From Micromonospora olivasterospora (lineage in GTDB: Bacteria > Actinomycetota > Actinomycetes > Mycobacteriales > Micromonosporaceae): 64,000 bases of DNA. Position 1 is the stretch's first letter, and each line of letters starts with the position of its first letter. Positions 9,226 through 17,612 of this stretch are shown here, piece after piece. The translations under genes and the position numbers were made by a program. The stretch lies in assembly GCF_007830265.1 (NCBI RefSeq), contig NZ_VLKE01000001.1, positions 3,658,001 to 3,722,000 of the forward strand. The letters are read 5' to 3'. The notes beneath the pieces are model-generated. The model saw nothing but the letters and a program-made list of their open reading frames with translations, made no database searches and had not been told where the DNA came from.

Positions 9226-9270
9226 AAGGGCCCCTTCCCTCGCTTCCGAAGCGGCGGAGAAGGGGCCCTT
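9226..9270. terminator. Bidirectional terminator between convergent genes
   Basis: Arms aagggccccttc (9226-9237) and gaaggggccctt (9259-9270) are perfect complements, with an inner small stem cgcttc/gaagcg. The sequence ends in TTTCG on the plus strand. It lies 10 bases after ndh and ahead of the stop of the minus-strand gene. Confidence 0.8.
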
Positions 9271-9353
9271 TCGCGCACCCGCCGTGGGGCGGGGGTGGCG
9301 TGCGGCACCCCGTGACGCGGTGCCCGGCGGGGACGCGGCCCGCGCGGCGGGGG

Positions 9354-11213
9354 TCAGGGGCGCCAGACCCAGGCGTCGGCGATCCTCGTGGACGGGCCGT
9401 AGAGCTGGTCGAGGGTGGCCCGCAGGTCCTCGGCGTGCGGCGTGTCGACGGCCAGCGCGAAGCACGACGCCCCCCACCGGTCGGCGTCCTGGGCCGCCTG
9501 CCGCCGCTCCTCGTCGCCCACCACCGGCCGCCCGCCCTGCTTCGCCACCTCGGTGAGCAGCGCGGAGGTGGGCCGCTTCCAGGTGCCCATGGCGGCGGTG
9601 CCGTTCCGCCCGTACGGGCCGATGAAGAAGCCCTCCGGCATGCCGAAGGCGGCATCGGCCCCGGTGGCCCAGCGCATCGGCCAGGGCTCCTTCGGGGTGG
9701 CCAGCGGCACCGGCACCAGCACCCCGCCCGGGCGGACGCACTGCCGCCAGTGCCCGCCCGTCACGAACTCCGGCAGCGCCGGGCGCTCCGCGGTGGGCAG
9801 CGGCGCCGGGAAGATCGGCAGCAGCGCGACGCCGACCACCGCCGGCACCAGCCGGCGGGCCCGCCCGGGCAGGCCCAGCGCCCGGTCCACGGCGAGCACC
9901 AGCAGCGTCGCGGCCAGCGGCAGCACGGCCAGCGCGAACCGCATCGGCAGCGCGCCGTCCACCACCGGCAGGCCGGCGAGCAGGGCGTACGGGCCGGGGA
10001 AGCCGGTGCGGTCGCCGCCGACCACCACGGCGGGCCGAGCGACAGCGCGCCCATCGTCAGCGCGCCGGCCACGCACGCGATCACCAGCGGGCGGCGGCCC
10101 AGCCAGGCGGCGCACCCGGCGACGACCACGAGCAGCGGCCAGCCGAGGAACGTGTTGTACTCCGCCGGCCCGGTGGTGAGCCGCGCGGCGTCGTCGCTGC
10201 CGGCCACCGACAGCGGGGAGAGCGTCCACCAGCCGCGCAGGTCGGCCGAGAAGTAGTGCGGGCTGAACATCCCGTCCGCCACGCCGAGCGGGCCGGCGAA
10301 CTGGAACCACAGCGGGTACGCCAGCACGAGCAGCGCCAGCCCGGCCGCGAGCAGCACCCCGGCGGCGAAGCCCGGCAGCGCCCGGCGCAGCAGCGCCCGG
10401 TCGGTCAGGGCGTACGCGACGGCCATCACCAGCAGCGTCACCGCGCAGAGGAAGAGCACCTCCTCGCCGACGAAGACCTGGACGCTGACCGCGGCGGCGA
10501 GCCCCACGGCGGAGGTGAGCACCCGGCGGCGGTCCGGGCCGGGGCGGCCCTCGCCACCGCCGCCCGGCCCCGGCGACCGCCGAGCGGGTCGGCGGCGCGC
10601 AGCAGCCGGACCACCAGCCAGACGATCACCGGCACCAGCCACTGGGCGGTCATGTGCAGGTGGCTGTTGGTCTGCGAGATCATGCCCGGGCCGAAGCCGC
10701 ACAGCCCCGCGCCGAGCAGCGCGGCCGGCCGGCGGGCCCCCAGGACCCGGGCGAACAGCAGGTGCCAGGCGAGCGCGGTGCCGGCCAGGTTGAGCCCGGC
10801 GAGCAGGGCGAACGTGGCCGGGGCGCCGAACAGCAGGGTGACCGGGGCGAACAGCACGCCGAGCGCGATGACCGTGGTGTTGGCCATCAGGTTCACCCCG
10901 TCCGGGGCGTTGAGCCGGTCGCTGAGCAGGCCGAAGTCGCCCAGCAGCGCCCGCGCGTCGACCGCCAGGAACCACTCGTACAGGGTCTGGTCCTCCGGAT
11001 TGAGCGCCAGCACCCGGCCGGACGGGTCCGGCCACAGCCCGTGGGTGAGCCAACCGGCCAGGGCCGCGAACGCCAGTCCGACGAGGATGTCGCCCCGGTT
11101 CCTGGCGGCGGCGGCTCGCACGCGGGCCCACCAGGAGCCGGCGGAGGCCCGGGCGTCGGCACGAATGTCCTGTTCAGGGCGGCGTCGGGGGCCGTGGGGG
11201 CTGCGCTGCTCAC
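9354..11213 (-). pseudogene. Frameshifted polytopic membrane protein (glycosyltransferase-39-like topology)
   Basis: Three overlapping minus-strand frames make one protein of about 620 residues. The N-terminal part (GDILVGLAFAALAGWLTHG, then LNPEDQTLYEWFLAVDARALLGDF and several helices) is in one frame. It switches near 10555-10580 to a second frame (LTSAVGLAAAVSVQVFVGEE...), and near 10030-10040 to a third (VVGGDRTGFPGPYALL to the end WVWRP). The natural start GTG 11213 (SSAAPTAPDAALNRTF) is itself out of frame with the next part, implying a further shift near 11160. The Asn-Pro-Glu-Asp loop and multiple helices resemble membrane mannosyl/arabinosyltransferase-like proteins. Either a true pseudogene or homopolymer errors in the assembly; every shift lies in a G/C run. 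Confidence 0.65.
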
Positions 11214-11353
11214 GGCTTGACCCTAGTGCGGTACGGCCTCCCGGGTTCGCCGGGTCGGCCCGGAACCGCTCCGGTGCCACTCCACACGGCGTGCGTGGAC
11301 CCGCTACGGTGGCACTGCACACAGCGCGGGGTCGAGCCGCGTCGGTGGCGCCC

Positions 11354-11437
11354 GCCCGGGTGGTGGAACGGCAGACACGGCCGCCTTAAAAGCGGCTGCC
11401 GCAAGGCGTGCGGGTTCGACCCCCGCCCCGGGCACCA
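11354..11437 (+). tRNA. bldA: tRNA-Leu(UAA), bldA-like
   Basis: Acceptor GCCCGGG (11354-11360) pairs with CCCGGGC (11427-11433), followed by discriminator A and an encoded CCA. The anticodon stem gccgc/gcggc encloses loop cttaaaa, giving anticodon UAA. A long variable arm and the T arm cgggTTCGAcccccg are present, as in class II tRNA-Leu. The sequence matches the pattern of Streptomyces bldA, the only tRNA that reads UUA efficiently and a developmental control in actinomycetes. Several genes in this window contain TTA codons. Confidence 0.95.
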
Positions 11438-11543
11438 CACTCTCAGCTTCCCTTCAGCTTGGCGATCTCCTACGAGCCGATCCGGGCGTTTACCCTTGAA
11501 GGGCACGTCCCACGTGCGACGACCCCCTGAGGGAGGCCAGACA

Positions 11544-12356
11544 GTGAAGACCTCGAACCCGGTGCTCGCCCGACTCGGCCAGGCGGCCGAGCGGGAACGG
11601 GCGGCCGGGTACGCCCCGACCGGGCCGTACGGACAGCCCGGCTATCCGCAGTACCCGGGCGCGACCGGGTACCCCGTCGCGCCGCCCACCGTGACGCCGA
11701 TGTCCATCGACGACGTGGTGGTCAAGACCGTGATGCTCTTGGGCATCCTCGGCGTCTCCGCCGCGGCCGCCTGGGTGCTCGTGCCGGACGCGCTGCTCGG
11801 CGCCGCCTGGATCGGCGCCGCCGTGGTCGGCCTGGTCCTCGGCCTGATCATCTCGTTCTCCCGGATGGCCAACCCCGCGCTGGTCATCGCGTACTCGGTC
11901 GTCGAGGGCGTCTTCGTCGGCCTGGTGAGCAAGGCGTTCAACTCGCTCTACGACGGCATCGTGCTCCAGGCCGTGGTCGCCAGCTTCGGCGTCTTCTTCC
12001 TGATGGCCATGCTCTACAAGGCACGCGCCATCCGGGCGACCCCGAAGTTCGTCCGCGGCGTGACCGCGGCGATGGTCGGCCTGTTCGCGGTCATGCTGAT
12101 CAACCTGGTGCTGGCGCTGTTCGGCGTCAACACCGGCCTGCGCGACGGCAGCCCGCTGGCCATCGGCTTCAGCCTGGTCTGCATCGTGGTCGCGGCGCTG
12201 AGTTTCGTGCTCAGCTTCCACGAGGTCGAGCAGGGCGTCCGGATGGGCCTGCCGCAGCGCTACGCCTGGACGGCCGCGTTCGGCATCCTGGTCAGCCTGG
12301 TGTGGCTCTACATCGAGATCCTGCGCCTGCTCAGCTACTTCCAGGGCGACGACTGA
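11544..12356 (+). CDS. Bax inhibitor-1/YccA family membrane protein, copy A
   Basis: The 270-residue product has a Tyr/Pro/Gly-rich N-terminal tail (about 20-50: GYPQYPGATGYP) and then seven transmembrane helices, with the family pattern NPALVIAYSVVEGVFVGLVS and a C-terminal aspartate pair. Members act as pH-sensitive calcium leak channels; the bacterial role is poorly known. GTG 11544 follows a gggagg ribosome site (11531-11536). It begins KTSNPVLARL, almost the same as copy B (RSSNPVLTRL), showing tandem duplication. A strong hairpin ends the gene. Confidence 0.9.
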   Translation: MKTSNPVLARLGQAAERERAAGYAPTGPYGQPGYPQYPGATGYPVAPPTVTPMSIDDVVVKTVMLLGILGVSAAAAWVLVPDALLGAAWIGAAVVGLVLGLIISFSRMANPALVIAYSVVEGVFVGLVSKAFNSLYDGIVLQAVVASFGVFFLMAMLYKARAIRATPKFVRGVTAAMVGLFAVMLINLVLALFGVNTGLRDGSPLAIGFSLVCIVVAALSFVLSFHEVEQGVRMGLPQRYAWTAAFGILVSLVWLYIEILRLLSYFQGDD

Positions 12357-12370
12357 CCCGCGCCGCCGAC

Positions 12371-12406
12371 CGGCGCCCGCCACCGCTAACGCGGCGGCGG
12401 GCGCCG
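12371..12406. terminator. Hairpin terminator between the two Bax-inhibitor genes
   Basis: Arms cggcgcccgccaccgc (12371-12386) and gcggcggcgggcgccg (12391-12406) pair with one mismatch around the loop taac. It lies 14 bases after the stop of copy A. Confidence 0.8.
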
Positions 12407-12475
12407 TCGTCTGTGCGCCCGGCTGTTCCGCCGGCTGCTACCGCGGCGGCGGGCGCCGTCGTCTGTGCGCCCGGC
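12391..12475. repeat. Two direct copies of a 33-base unit
   Basis: The 33 bases at 12391-12423 recur exactly at 12443-12475 (period 52). The unit holds the right arm of the terminator, so a partial duplication of the terminator region is likely. It lies in the 205-base spacer between the paralogues. Confidence 0.85.
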
Positions 12476-12561
12476 CGCCGCCCCACCCCGGCGTTTGCCC
12501 GCCGCCGCCGACCCCTGCGGTGCAGAGTGAGTGCGAGGGGTACGTCGGCCGGGAGGTGGCG

Positions 12562-13320
12562 GTGCGCAGTTCCAACCCGGTGCTGACCCGGCTGGACGAC
12601 ACCCGCCGGCTCGAACGCCGGGTGCTCGGGACGGGCGGGGCCGAGGCGATGACGGTGGACGACGTGGTGGTCCGCACCGTCGGGCTGCTGCTGCTCACCG
12701 GGGCCACGGCGGCGGCCGCCTGGGTGGTCGTCCCGCAGGCGGTGTGGATCTCCGCCGCGCTGGCCGGCACCGCCCTGGCCGGCCTCGTCCTGGCGCTGGC
12801 CATCTCGCTGCGCGGGAGCACCAGCCCGGCCCTGATCGTCGGGTACGCGGTGCTCCAGGGGCTGCTGCTCGGGGTGGCGAGCCGGGCCTTCCAGCTGGTC
12901 TACCCGGGGATCGTGGTGCAGGCCGTGGTGGGCACCCTCGGGGTGTTCCTCGGGATGTCGCTGCTGTACCGGTTCCGGGTGCTGCGGGCCACCCCCCGGA
13001 TGGCCCGCCTGGTGGCCGGAACGCTGCTCGGCATCGTGACGCTCAGCGTGGCGAACCTGGTCTTCTACCTGTTCACCGGGCGGCAGGCGCTGGAGGTCTA
13101 CAGCCTGACCGCCGAGGCCGGCTGGCTGGCGTACGTCTTCTCGGTGGTGGCGATCGTCGCCGGCGCGTTCAGCTTCATCCTCGACTTCGACCTGGTGGAG
13201 CGGTCGGTGCGGGCCGGTCTGCCCCGCCGGTACGCCTGGTACTGCGCGTTCGGGCTGCTCGCCGGGCTGGTCTTTCTCTACTGGCAGCTGCTGCGCCTGC
13301 TCAGCTACCTGCGTCGCTGA
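12562..13320 (+). CDS. Bax inhibitor-1/YccA family membrane protein, copy B
   Basis: The 252-residue paralogue of the preceding gene shares the same order of seven helices, ALIVGYAVLQGLLLGVAS in place of ALVIAYSVVEGVFVGLVS, and a matching end LRLLSYL. It lacks the Tyr/Pro/Gly-rich N-terminal tail. The start is set at GTG 12562 because gggagg (12551-12556) lies just upstream and the first residues VRSSNPVLTRL align with the start of copy A; an ATG at 12520 would add 14 residues without a match. Copy B looks more diverged, for example in the loop between helices five and six. Confidence 0.88.
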   Translation: MRSSNPVLTRLDDTRRLERRVLGTGGAEAMTVDDVVVRTVGLLLLTGATAAAAWVVVPQAVWISAALAGTALAGLVLALAISLRGSTSPALIVGYAVLQGLLLGVASRAFQLVYPGIVVQAVVGTLGVFLGMSLLYRFRVLRATPRMARLVAGTLLGIVTLSVANLVFYLFTGRQALEVYSLTAEAGWLAYVFSVVAIVAGAFSFILDFDLVERSVRAGLPRRYAWYCAFGLLAGLVFLYWQLLRLLSYLRR

Positions 13321-13369
13321 GCGGCGGTGCCCCGCCTGCGCCGCTGAACGGCCTCCTAGACTCGGGGCG

Positions 13370-13690
13370 GTGAGCGCAGCGGAACTGGACCGGGCGGTGG
13401 AGTTGCTGGTCCGTCAGGTCGGGCACTGGCAGCAGCCACGCTGGGCGGCGACCGCCGAGGGCGGCAACGTCCCCCGGGCCGACCTGGTGCATCGGCTGAT
13501 CCAGGAACTGGCCAACCTGGCGGCGGACGCGGAGGGCGAGCCCCGGCGCACCGTCCCGCGCCTCGACAACGACCTCGTCCTGCCCGACCAGCTCCGGGTG
13601 GTCGCGGCCGACCTGCTGGCCGCCGATCCGCCCGCCGAGGCGCTGGCCCGGGCCGCCGCCGAGGTGACGGCGACCCGGAGCGCGCTCTGA
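13370..13690 (+). CDS. Small conserved hypothetical protein
   Basis: The 106-residue, acidic, mostly helical protein begins SAAELDRAVELLVRQVGHW. It has no membrane segment, signal or known motif that I recognise. The GTG start at 13370 lies 49 bases after the Bax-inhibitor copy B. Codon use is strongly GC3-biased like its neighbours, which supports it being coding. Function unknown. Confidence 0.65.
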   Translation: MSAAELDRAVELLVRQVGHWQQPRWAATAEGGNVPRADLVHRLIQELANLAADAEGEPRRTVPRLDNDLVLPDQLRVVAADLLAADPPAEALARAAAEVTATRSAL

Positions 13691-13714
13691 CGAGGGGATC
13701 CACCCCAACGCGAC

Positions 13715-13791
13715 TGGCGGCATCCTCGGACACCACGATGTCGGGGAAATGGCGGCATCCGGCGCGTTCGGACACCGCCATGTCGGGGAAC
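13715..13791. repeat. Tandem imperfect intergenic repeat
   Basis: Two units each begin tggcggcatcc and end with gacaccacgatgtcgggga or its near copy (13715-13749 and 13750-13791), the second carrying a short extra stretch. The spacer between convergent genes (13691-13818) holds nothing else recognisable. Confidence 0.7.
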
Positions 13792-13818
13792 TGGAGTCGT
13801 TCAGGGCGGGGCCCGGGC

Positions 13819-15081
13819 TCAGCTGAGCCGTTCGAGGACCATCGCCATGCCCTGGCCGCCCCCGACGCACATCGTCTCCAGGCCGATGGTCTTGTCGTGC
13901 CAGTCGAGGGCGTTGAGCAGGGTGCCGGTGATCCGCGCGCCGGTCATGCCGAACGGGTGGCCGACGGCGATCGCCCCGCCCATCACGTTCAGCTTCTCCA
14001 ACGGGATGCCGAGCTGCCGGTACGACGGGATCACCTGGGCGGCGAACGCCTCGTTGATCTCCACCAGGTCGACGTCGTCGATGGTCATCCCGGCCCGCCG
14101 CAGCGCCTGCCGGGACGCCTCGACCGGGCCCAGCCCCATGATCTCCGGCGACAGGGCGGTGACGCCGGTGGAGACGATCCGGGCCAGCGGCGTGAGGCCG
14201 AGGTCCTTCGCCCGCTGGGCGCTCATGACGACCACGGCCGCCGCGCCGTCGTTGAGCGGGCAGCAGTTGCCGGCGGTGATCCGGCCGTCCGGGCGGAACA
14301 CCGGCTTGAGCCCGGCCACACCCTCCAGGGTGACCCCGGGGCGGGGGCCGTCGTCGGCGCTGACCACCGTGCCGTCCGGGGTGGTCACCGGGGTGATCTC
14401 CCGTGCCCAGAAGCCGTCGGCGATCGCCTTCTCCGCCAGGTTCTGGCTGCGTACGCCGAACTCGTCCATGTCGGCGCGGGTCACGTCGTACGCCTGCGCC
14501 AGGTTCTCGGCGGTCTGCCCCATGGCGAGGTAAATGTCGGGCAACTCGCCCGCCTCCCGGGGATCGGTCCACACCTCCGCGCCGCCCTGCGCCCGCCGGG
14601 CCGAGCGCTCCTGGGTGGCGGCGAAGCGCGGGTTCTCCCAGCCGCCGCCGACCAGCGCCTGCGCCTCCGGCGGCAGCGTGTCCGAGTTGCCCCGCGCGTA
14701 CCGGGACACGGTCTCGACGCCGGCGCTGACGAAGACGTCGCCCTCGCCGGCCCGGATCGCGTGCATGGCCATCCGAGTGGTCTGCAGCGAGGACGCGCAG
14801 TAGCGGGTCAGCGTCGCGCCCGGCAGGCCGTCCAGCCCCAGCAGCGTGGCGACCACGCGCGCCATGTTGAAGCCCTGCTCGCCACCCGGCAGGCCGCAAC
14901 CGAGGTAGAGGTCGTCGATCTCGGTCGGGTCGAGCTGCGGGACCTTGTCCAGGACGGCCCGGACGATGGTGGCGGCGAGGTCGTCGGGGCGGACGTCGCG
15001 CAGGGATCCCTTGTGCGCCCGGCCGATGGGGGAGCGGGCGGTGGCGACGATGACGGCGTCGCGGGACGACTCAGTCGGCAT
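13819..15081 (-). CDS. Acetyl-CoA C-acetyltransferase (thiolase)
   Basis: The 420-residue thiolase condenses or cleaves acyl-CoA thioesters in beta-oxidation and acetoacetyl-CoA metabolism. The nucleophile cysteine is in LTRYCASSLQTTRMAMHAI. The NEAFAAQ motif, the histidine in GGAIAVGHPFGMTGAR and the second catalytic cysteine in METMCVGGGQGMAM-like context (LETMCVGGGQG) are all present. ATG 15081 (PTESSRDAV) is chosen; a 21-residue upstream extension in the same frame is low-quality. The match of gene order to fadA3 of M. tuberculosis (Rv1074c) supports a lipid-degradation role. Confidence 0.92.
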   Translation of the reverse strand: MPTESSRDAVIVATARSPIGRAHKGSLRDVRPDDLAATIVRAVLDKVPQLDPTEIDDLYLGCGLPGGEQGFNMARVVATLLGLDGLPGATLTRYCASSLQTTRMAMHAIRAGEGDVFVSAGVETVSRYARGNSDTLPPEAQALVGGGWENPRFAATQERSARRAQGGAEVWTDPREAGELPDIYLAMGQTAENLAQAYDVTRADMDEFGVRSQNLAEKAIADGFWAREITPVTTPDGTVVSADDGPRPGVTLEGVAGLKPVFRPDGRITAGNCCPLNDGAAAVVVMSAQRAKDLGLTPLARIVSTGVTALSPEIMGLGPVEASRQALRRAGMTIDDVDLVEINEAFAAQVIPSYRQLGIPLEKLNVMGGAIAVGHPFGMTGARITGTLLNALDWHDKTIGLETMCVGGGQGMAMVLERLS

Positions 15082-15171
15082 GAAACCAACGTTAACTCGC
15101 CGGTAACTTGGGGTGGAAGTGGCGACTGCGGCCGGCAATGTCACCCGGGGCGGCCGTCGGGTCGCCCGGGG

Positions 15172-16002
15172 TCACTGGTGGGGGGCGACGTTCGCGGCCG
15201 CGGCGACCGCCGGGAGCAGGGCGTGCGCCCAGACCCGGTAGCCGTCGGCGGAGGGGTGGAAGCCGTCGTGGCAGAACGTGCCCGCGTCGGCCCGGAACAC
15301 CGGGCCGGTCTCGGCGGCCAGGTCGACCACGCTGCCCCCGGCGTCCAGCACGGCCACCGTCTGGGCCCGGGCGATGCGCCGCCCGGACCAGCCGACCACC
15401 TGCCGAAGCGGGGGCGCGATGGCGCGTACGGCGCCGAGGTCGGGGCAGGTGCCGACGACCACCTCGACGCCCGCGTCGCGGAGCCGCCGTACCGCCGCGC
15501 CCAGGTACGCCGCGGCCTCCGCCGGCCGGCGCAGCGCGGTGGCGTCGTTGGCGCCGATCAGGATAACCGCGACGTCGGGACGCGGGCCGAGCAGCGCCCG
15601 CGCCACCTGAGTGGCGAGGTCGGTGGAGCGGGACCCCGACACGCCCACGCTGGACAGGTGCACCCGCCGGCCGGCCGCCCCCTCGGCGAGCAGGTGGGCG
15701 AGCTGACCGCCGACGGTGTCGCCGAGCCGGGCCACGCCCACCCCGAGTGCGGACGAGTCGCCGAGCAGGACCAGCCGCAGCGGCGGCGCGCCGGCCCGCC
15801 CGACTGTGGCGCGCAGGGCCAGCCCGAGCTCCGGCTGGGCGTACGGGCGGTTCCGCGCGACGAACGCCTCTCCGGCCAGGACGGCGACGCCGCCGATGGT
15901 CCCGGCGATCAGGGACAGGGCCGCCGCCCGGCCCAGCCGGAGCGCGAGTTCCGCCCCGGCGCCCCAGTCGCCCACCCCGTGCCTGCCGCCACGCTCGGTC
16001 AT
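15172..16002 (-). CDS. SGNH/GDSL hydrolase, first of a tandem pair
   Basis: The 276-residue protein has one N-terminal membrane helix or uncleaved signal (ALSLIAGTIGGVAVLAGEAFVA) and a secreted SGNH hydrolase domain. Block I is LVLLGDSSALGVG (Ser), block III ILIGANDAT (Asn) and block V DGFHPSADGY (Asp-His dyad). It probably acts as an esterase on cell-surface carbohydrate or lipid esters. Its ATG overlaps the stop of the upstream paralogue by four bases (ATGA), so the two are an operon. The position matches Rv1075c of M. tuberculosis. Confidence 0.88.
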   Translation of the reverse strand: MTERGGRHGVGDWGAGAELALRLGRAAALSLIAGTIGGVAVLAGEAFVARNRPYAQPELGLALRATVGRAGAPPLRLVLLGDSSALGVGVARLGDTVGGQLAHLLAEGAAGRRVHLSSVGVSGSRSTDLATQVARALLGPRPDVAVILIGANDATALRRPAEAAAYLGAAVRRLRDAGVEVVVGTCPDLGAVRAIAPPLRQVVGWSGRRIARAQTVAVLDAGGSVVDLAAETGPVFRADAGTFCHDGFHPSADGYRVWAHALLPAVAAAANVAPHQ

Positions 16003-17051
16003 GGCCGTCCCTCCAGTGTGGGTGTGTCGGCGGCCGGGCCGGGGTGCGGCACCGCGCCGACGCCGAAGAAGGCCCGCCGGCGCAGCTGCGCCCACCGCCC
16101 CCCCGGCCCGCGGTCGCGACCGCGGACCTGGGTGGCACTGACCTCCGTGCCGGCGTGCCGGGCCGCCTCCTGGGCGGCCTCAGGCAGCGACCGTACGCCT
16201 TCGACGCGCCCGAGGCCAGGGCGGCGTTCCTGCCCGGCGCCCAGCGCGGACAGCACGGTCGGCAGCATCGCGGCGGCGGCCACCGCGTACCCCTCCGCGG
16301 ACGGGTGGAACCGGTCCCAGGCGAACATCCGGGTCGGCTCGGCCGCGAACCGGGGGCCGAGCAGATCGCCGAGGGAGACCGTCCAGCCGCCCGCCTCGAC
16401 CACCGCGACCGTCTGCGCGGCCGCGAGCTGCCGGCTCCACCGCCTGGCCAGCCAGCGCAGCGGCGGCTGGATCGGCCGGATCGCCCCCAGGTCGGGGCAG
16501 GTGCCGACCACCACCTCGCAGCCGGCGCCGCGCAGCGCGCGGACCGCGTCGACGAGGTAGCGCACGGCCAGGGCCAGCGGGGTGCGGTTGGTGACGTCGT
16601 TGCCCCCGATGAGAATGATCGCCACGTCCGGCTCGCACTCCAGCGCGGACTCGACCTGCGGGCGCAGCCCGGCGGAGATGGCGCCCACGACCGCGAACCG
16701 GTGCAGCCGCACCGGCCGGTGCAGCCGGCGGGACAGGCCGGTGGCCAGCAGCGCCCCCGGAGTCTCCCGGCGGCGGTGCACGCCGTACCCGGCGGCGGAG
16801 GAGTCGCCGAGGATGACCATGGTCAGCGGCGGGCCGGGCAGCTTCGCCCCGTACACGCCGTCGCAGCGCGGTGGGGGCGCCTCGGCCATCGGGATCGTGC
16901 GCCGCGCCTGCCGGGCCTGGCCGACCAGCACCCCGGTCGTCGCCACCGCCGCCGCGGCGGTGGCGCCCGTGCCGAGCGCCGCCAGGCGGACGATCTGGCG
17001 GGCGCGCTGCCAGCGCGGAACGACCGGTGCGGCGGAACCAGCGACCCCCAT
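15999..17051 (-). CDS. SGNH/GDSL hydrolase, second of a tandem pair
   Basis: The 350-residue paralogue of the neighbouring gene has an N-terminal hydrophobic segment (about 25-48), block I MVILGDSSAAGYG, block III LIGGNDVTNRTP and block V DRFHPSAEGY. It differs by a basic Arg/Gly-rich C-terminal tail of about 70 residues that the other copy lacks. Start ATG 17051. Transcribed away from the DUF1232 gene, with a shared 123-base promoter region. Both copies keep the catalytic residues, so they may have divided substrates. Confidence 0.88.
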   Translation of the reverse strand: MGVAGSAAPVVPRWQRARQIVRLAALGTGATAAAAVATTGVLVGQARQARRTIPMAEAPPPRCDGVYGAKLPGPPLTMVILGDSSAAGYGVHRRRETPGALLATGLSRRLHRPVRLHRFAVVGAISAGLRPQVESALECEPDVAIILIGGNDVTNRTPLALAVRYLVDAVRALRGAGCEVVVGTCPDLGAIRPIQPPLRWLARRWSRQLAAAQTVAVVEAGGWTVSLGDLLGPRFAAEPTRMFAWDRFHPSAEGYAVAAAAMLPTVLSALGAGQERRPGLGRVEGVRSLPEAAQEAARHAGTEVSATQVRGRDRGPGGRWAQLRRRAFFGVGAVPHPGPAADTPTLEGRP

Positions 17052-17174
17052 GAGGCGAGATTATCGCGACCGCACGACACACCGCTGTCGTCGTACCGGC
17101 CGGTGGACGGCTGGGATCCGGCCGTTGCGGGTACCACTTGCGGGGACACCGCACGCTGTCGGAGGGAAAGGGGC

Positions 17175-17537
17175 GTGACGATGGGAAAGACACTGAAACG
17201 CAGCGCGGCGTTCGCGGCGCTGGCCAGGGCGCTGACCGCCGGGGCGCGGGGCGGGCCGGCGCTGGGCGCCCGGCTCGCGGCGCTGCCCCGGATGATCCGG
17301 GCCACCGCCCGGGGCGAGTACGACGGTGGCCTCCGGCTGGCCCTCATGACGGCGGCGACGGCGTACATCGTCTCGCCCGTCGACCTGCTCCCGGAGATTC
17401 CGCTGGCGGTCTTCGGCCTCGCCGACGACGCCGTGCTGGTGGCCTGGCTGGCCGGCGCGGTGCTCGCGGAGACCGAGCGGTTCCTGGGGTGGGAGGCGCG
17501 TCGCCGCTCCGTCATCCCGGGCCATGTGGTGCCCTGA
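17175..17537 (+). CDS. DUF1232 (YkvA-like) membrane protein
   Basis: The 120-residue product carries the DUF1232 core LMTAATAYIVSPVDLLPEIPLAVFGLADDAVLVAWLAGAV (given in parts: YIVSPVDLLPEIP is diagnostic), forming a short helical hairpin in the membrane. GTG 17175 is favoured over ATG 17181 because ggagg (17161-17165) is nine bases away. DUF1232 proteins have no settled function. It is followed by the cystathionine beta-synthase gene after 75 bases. Confidence 0.85.
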   Translation: MTMGKTLKRSAAFAALARALTAGARGGPALGARLAALPRMIRATARGEYDGGLRLALMTAATAYIVSPVDLLPEIPLAVFGLADDAVLVAWLAGAVLAETERFLGWEARRRSVIPGHVVP

Positions 17538-17612
17538 CGACACGTACCCTGGGCGTCGAAACTACGTCTGCCCGGCCGCCGTCGCCGGCGCCGCAACGAA
17601 GGGCACAACGAG

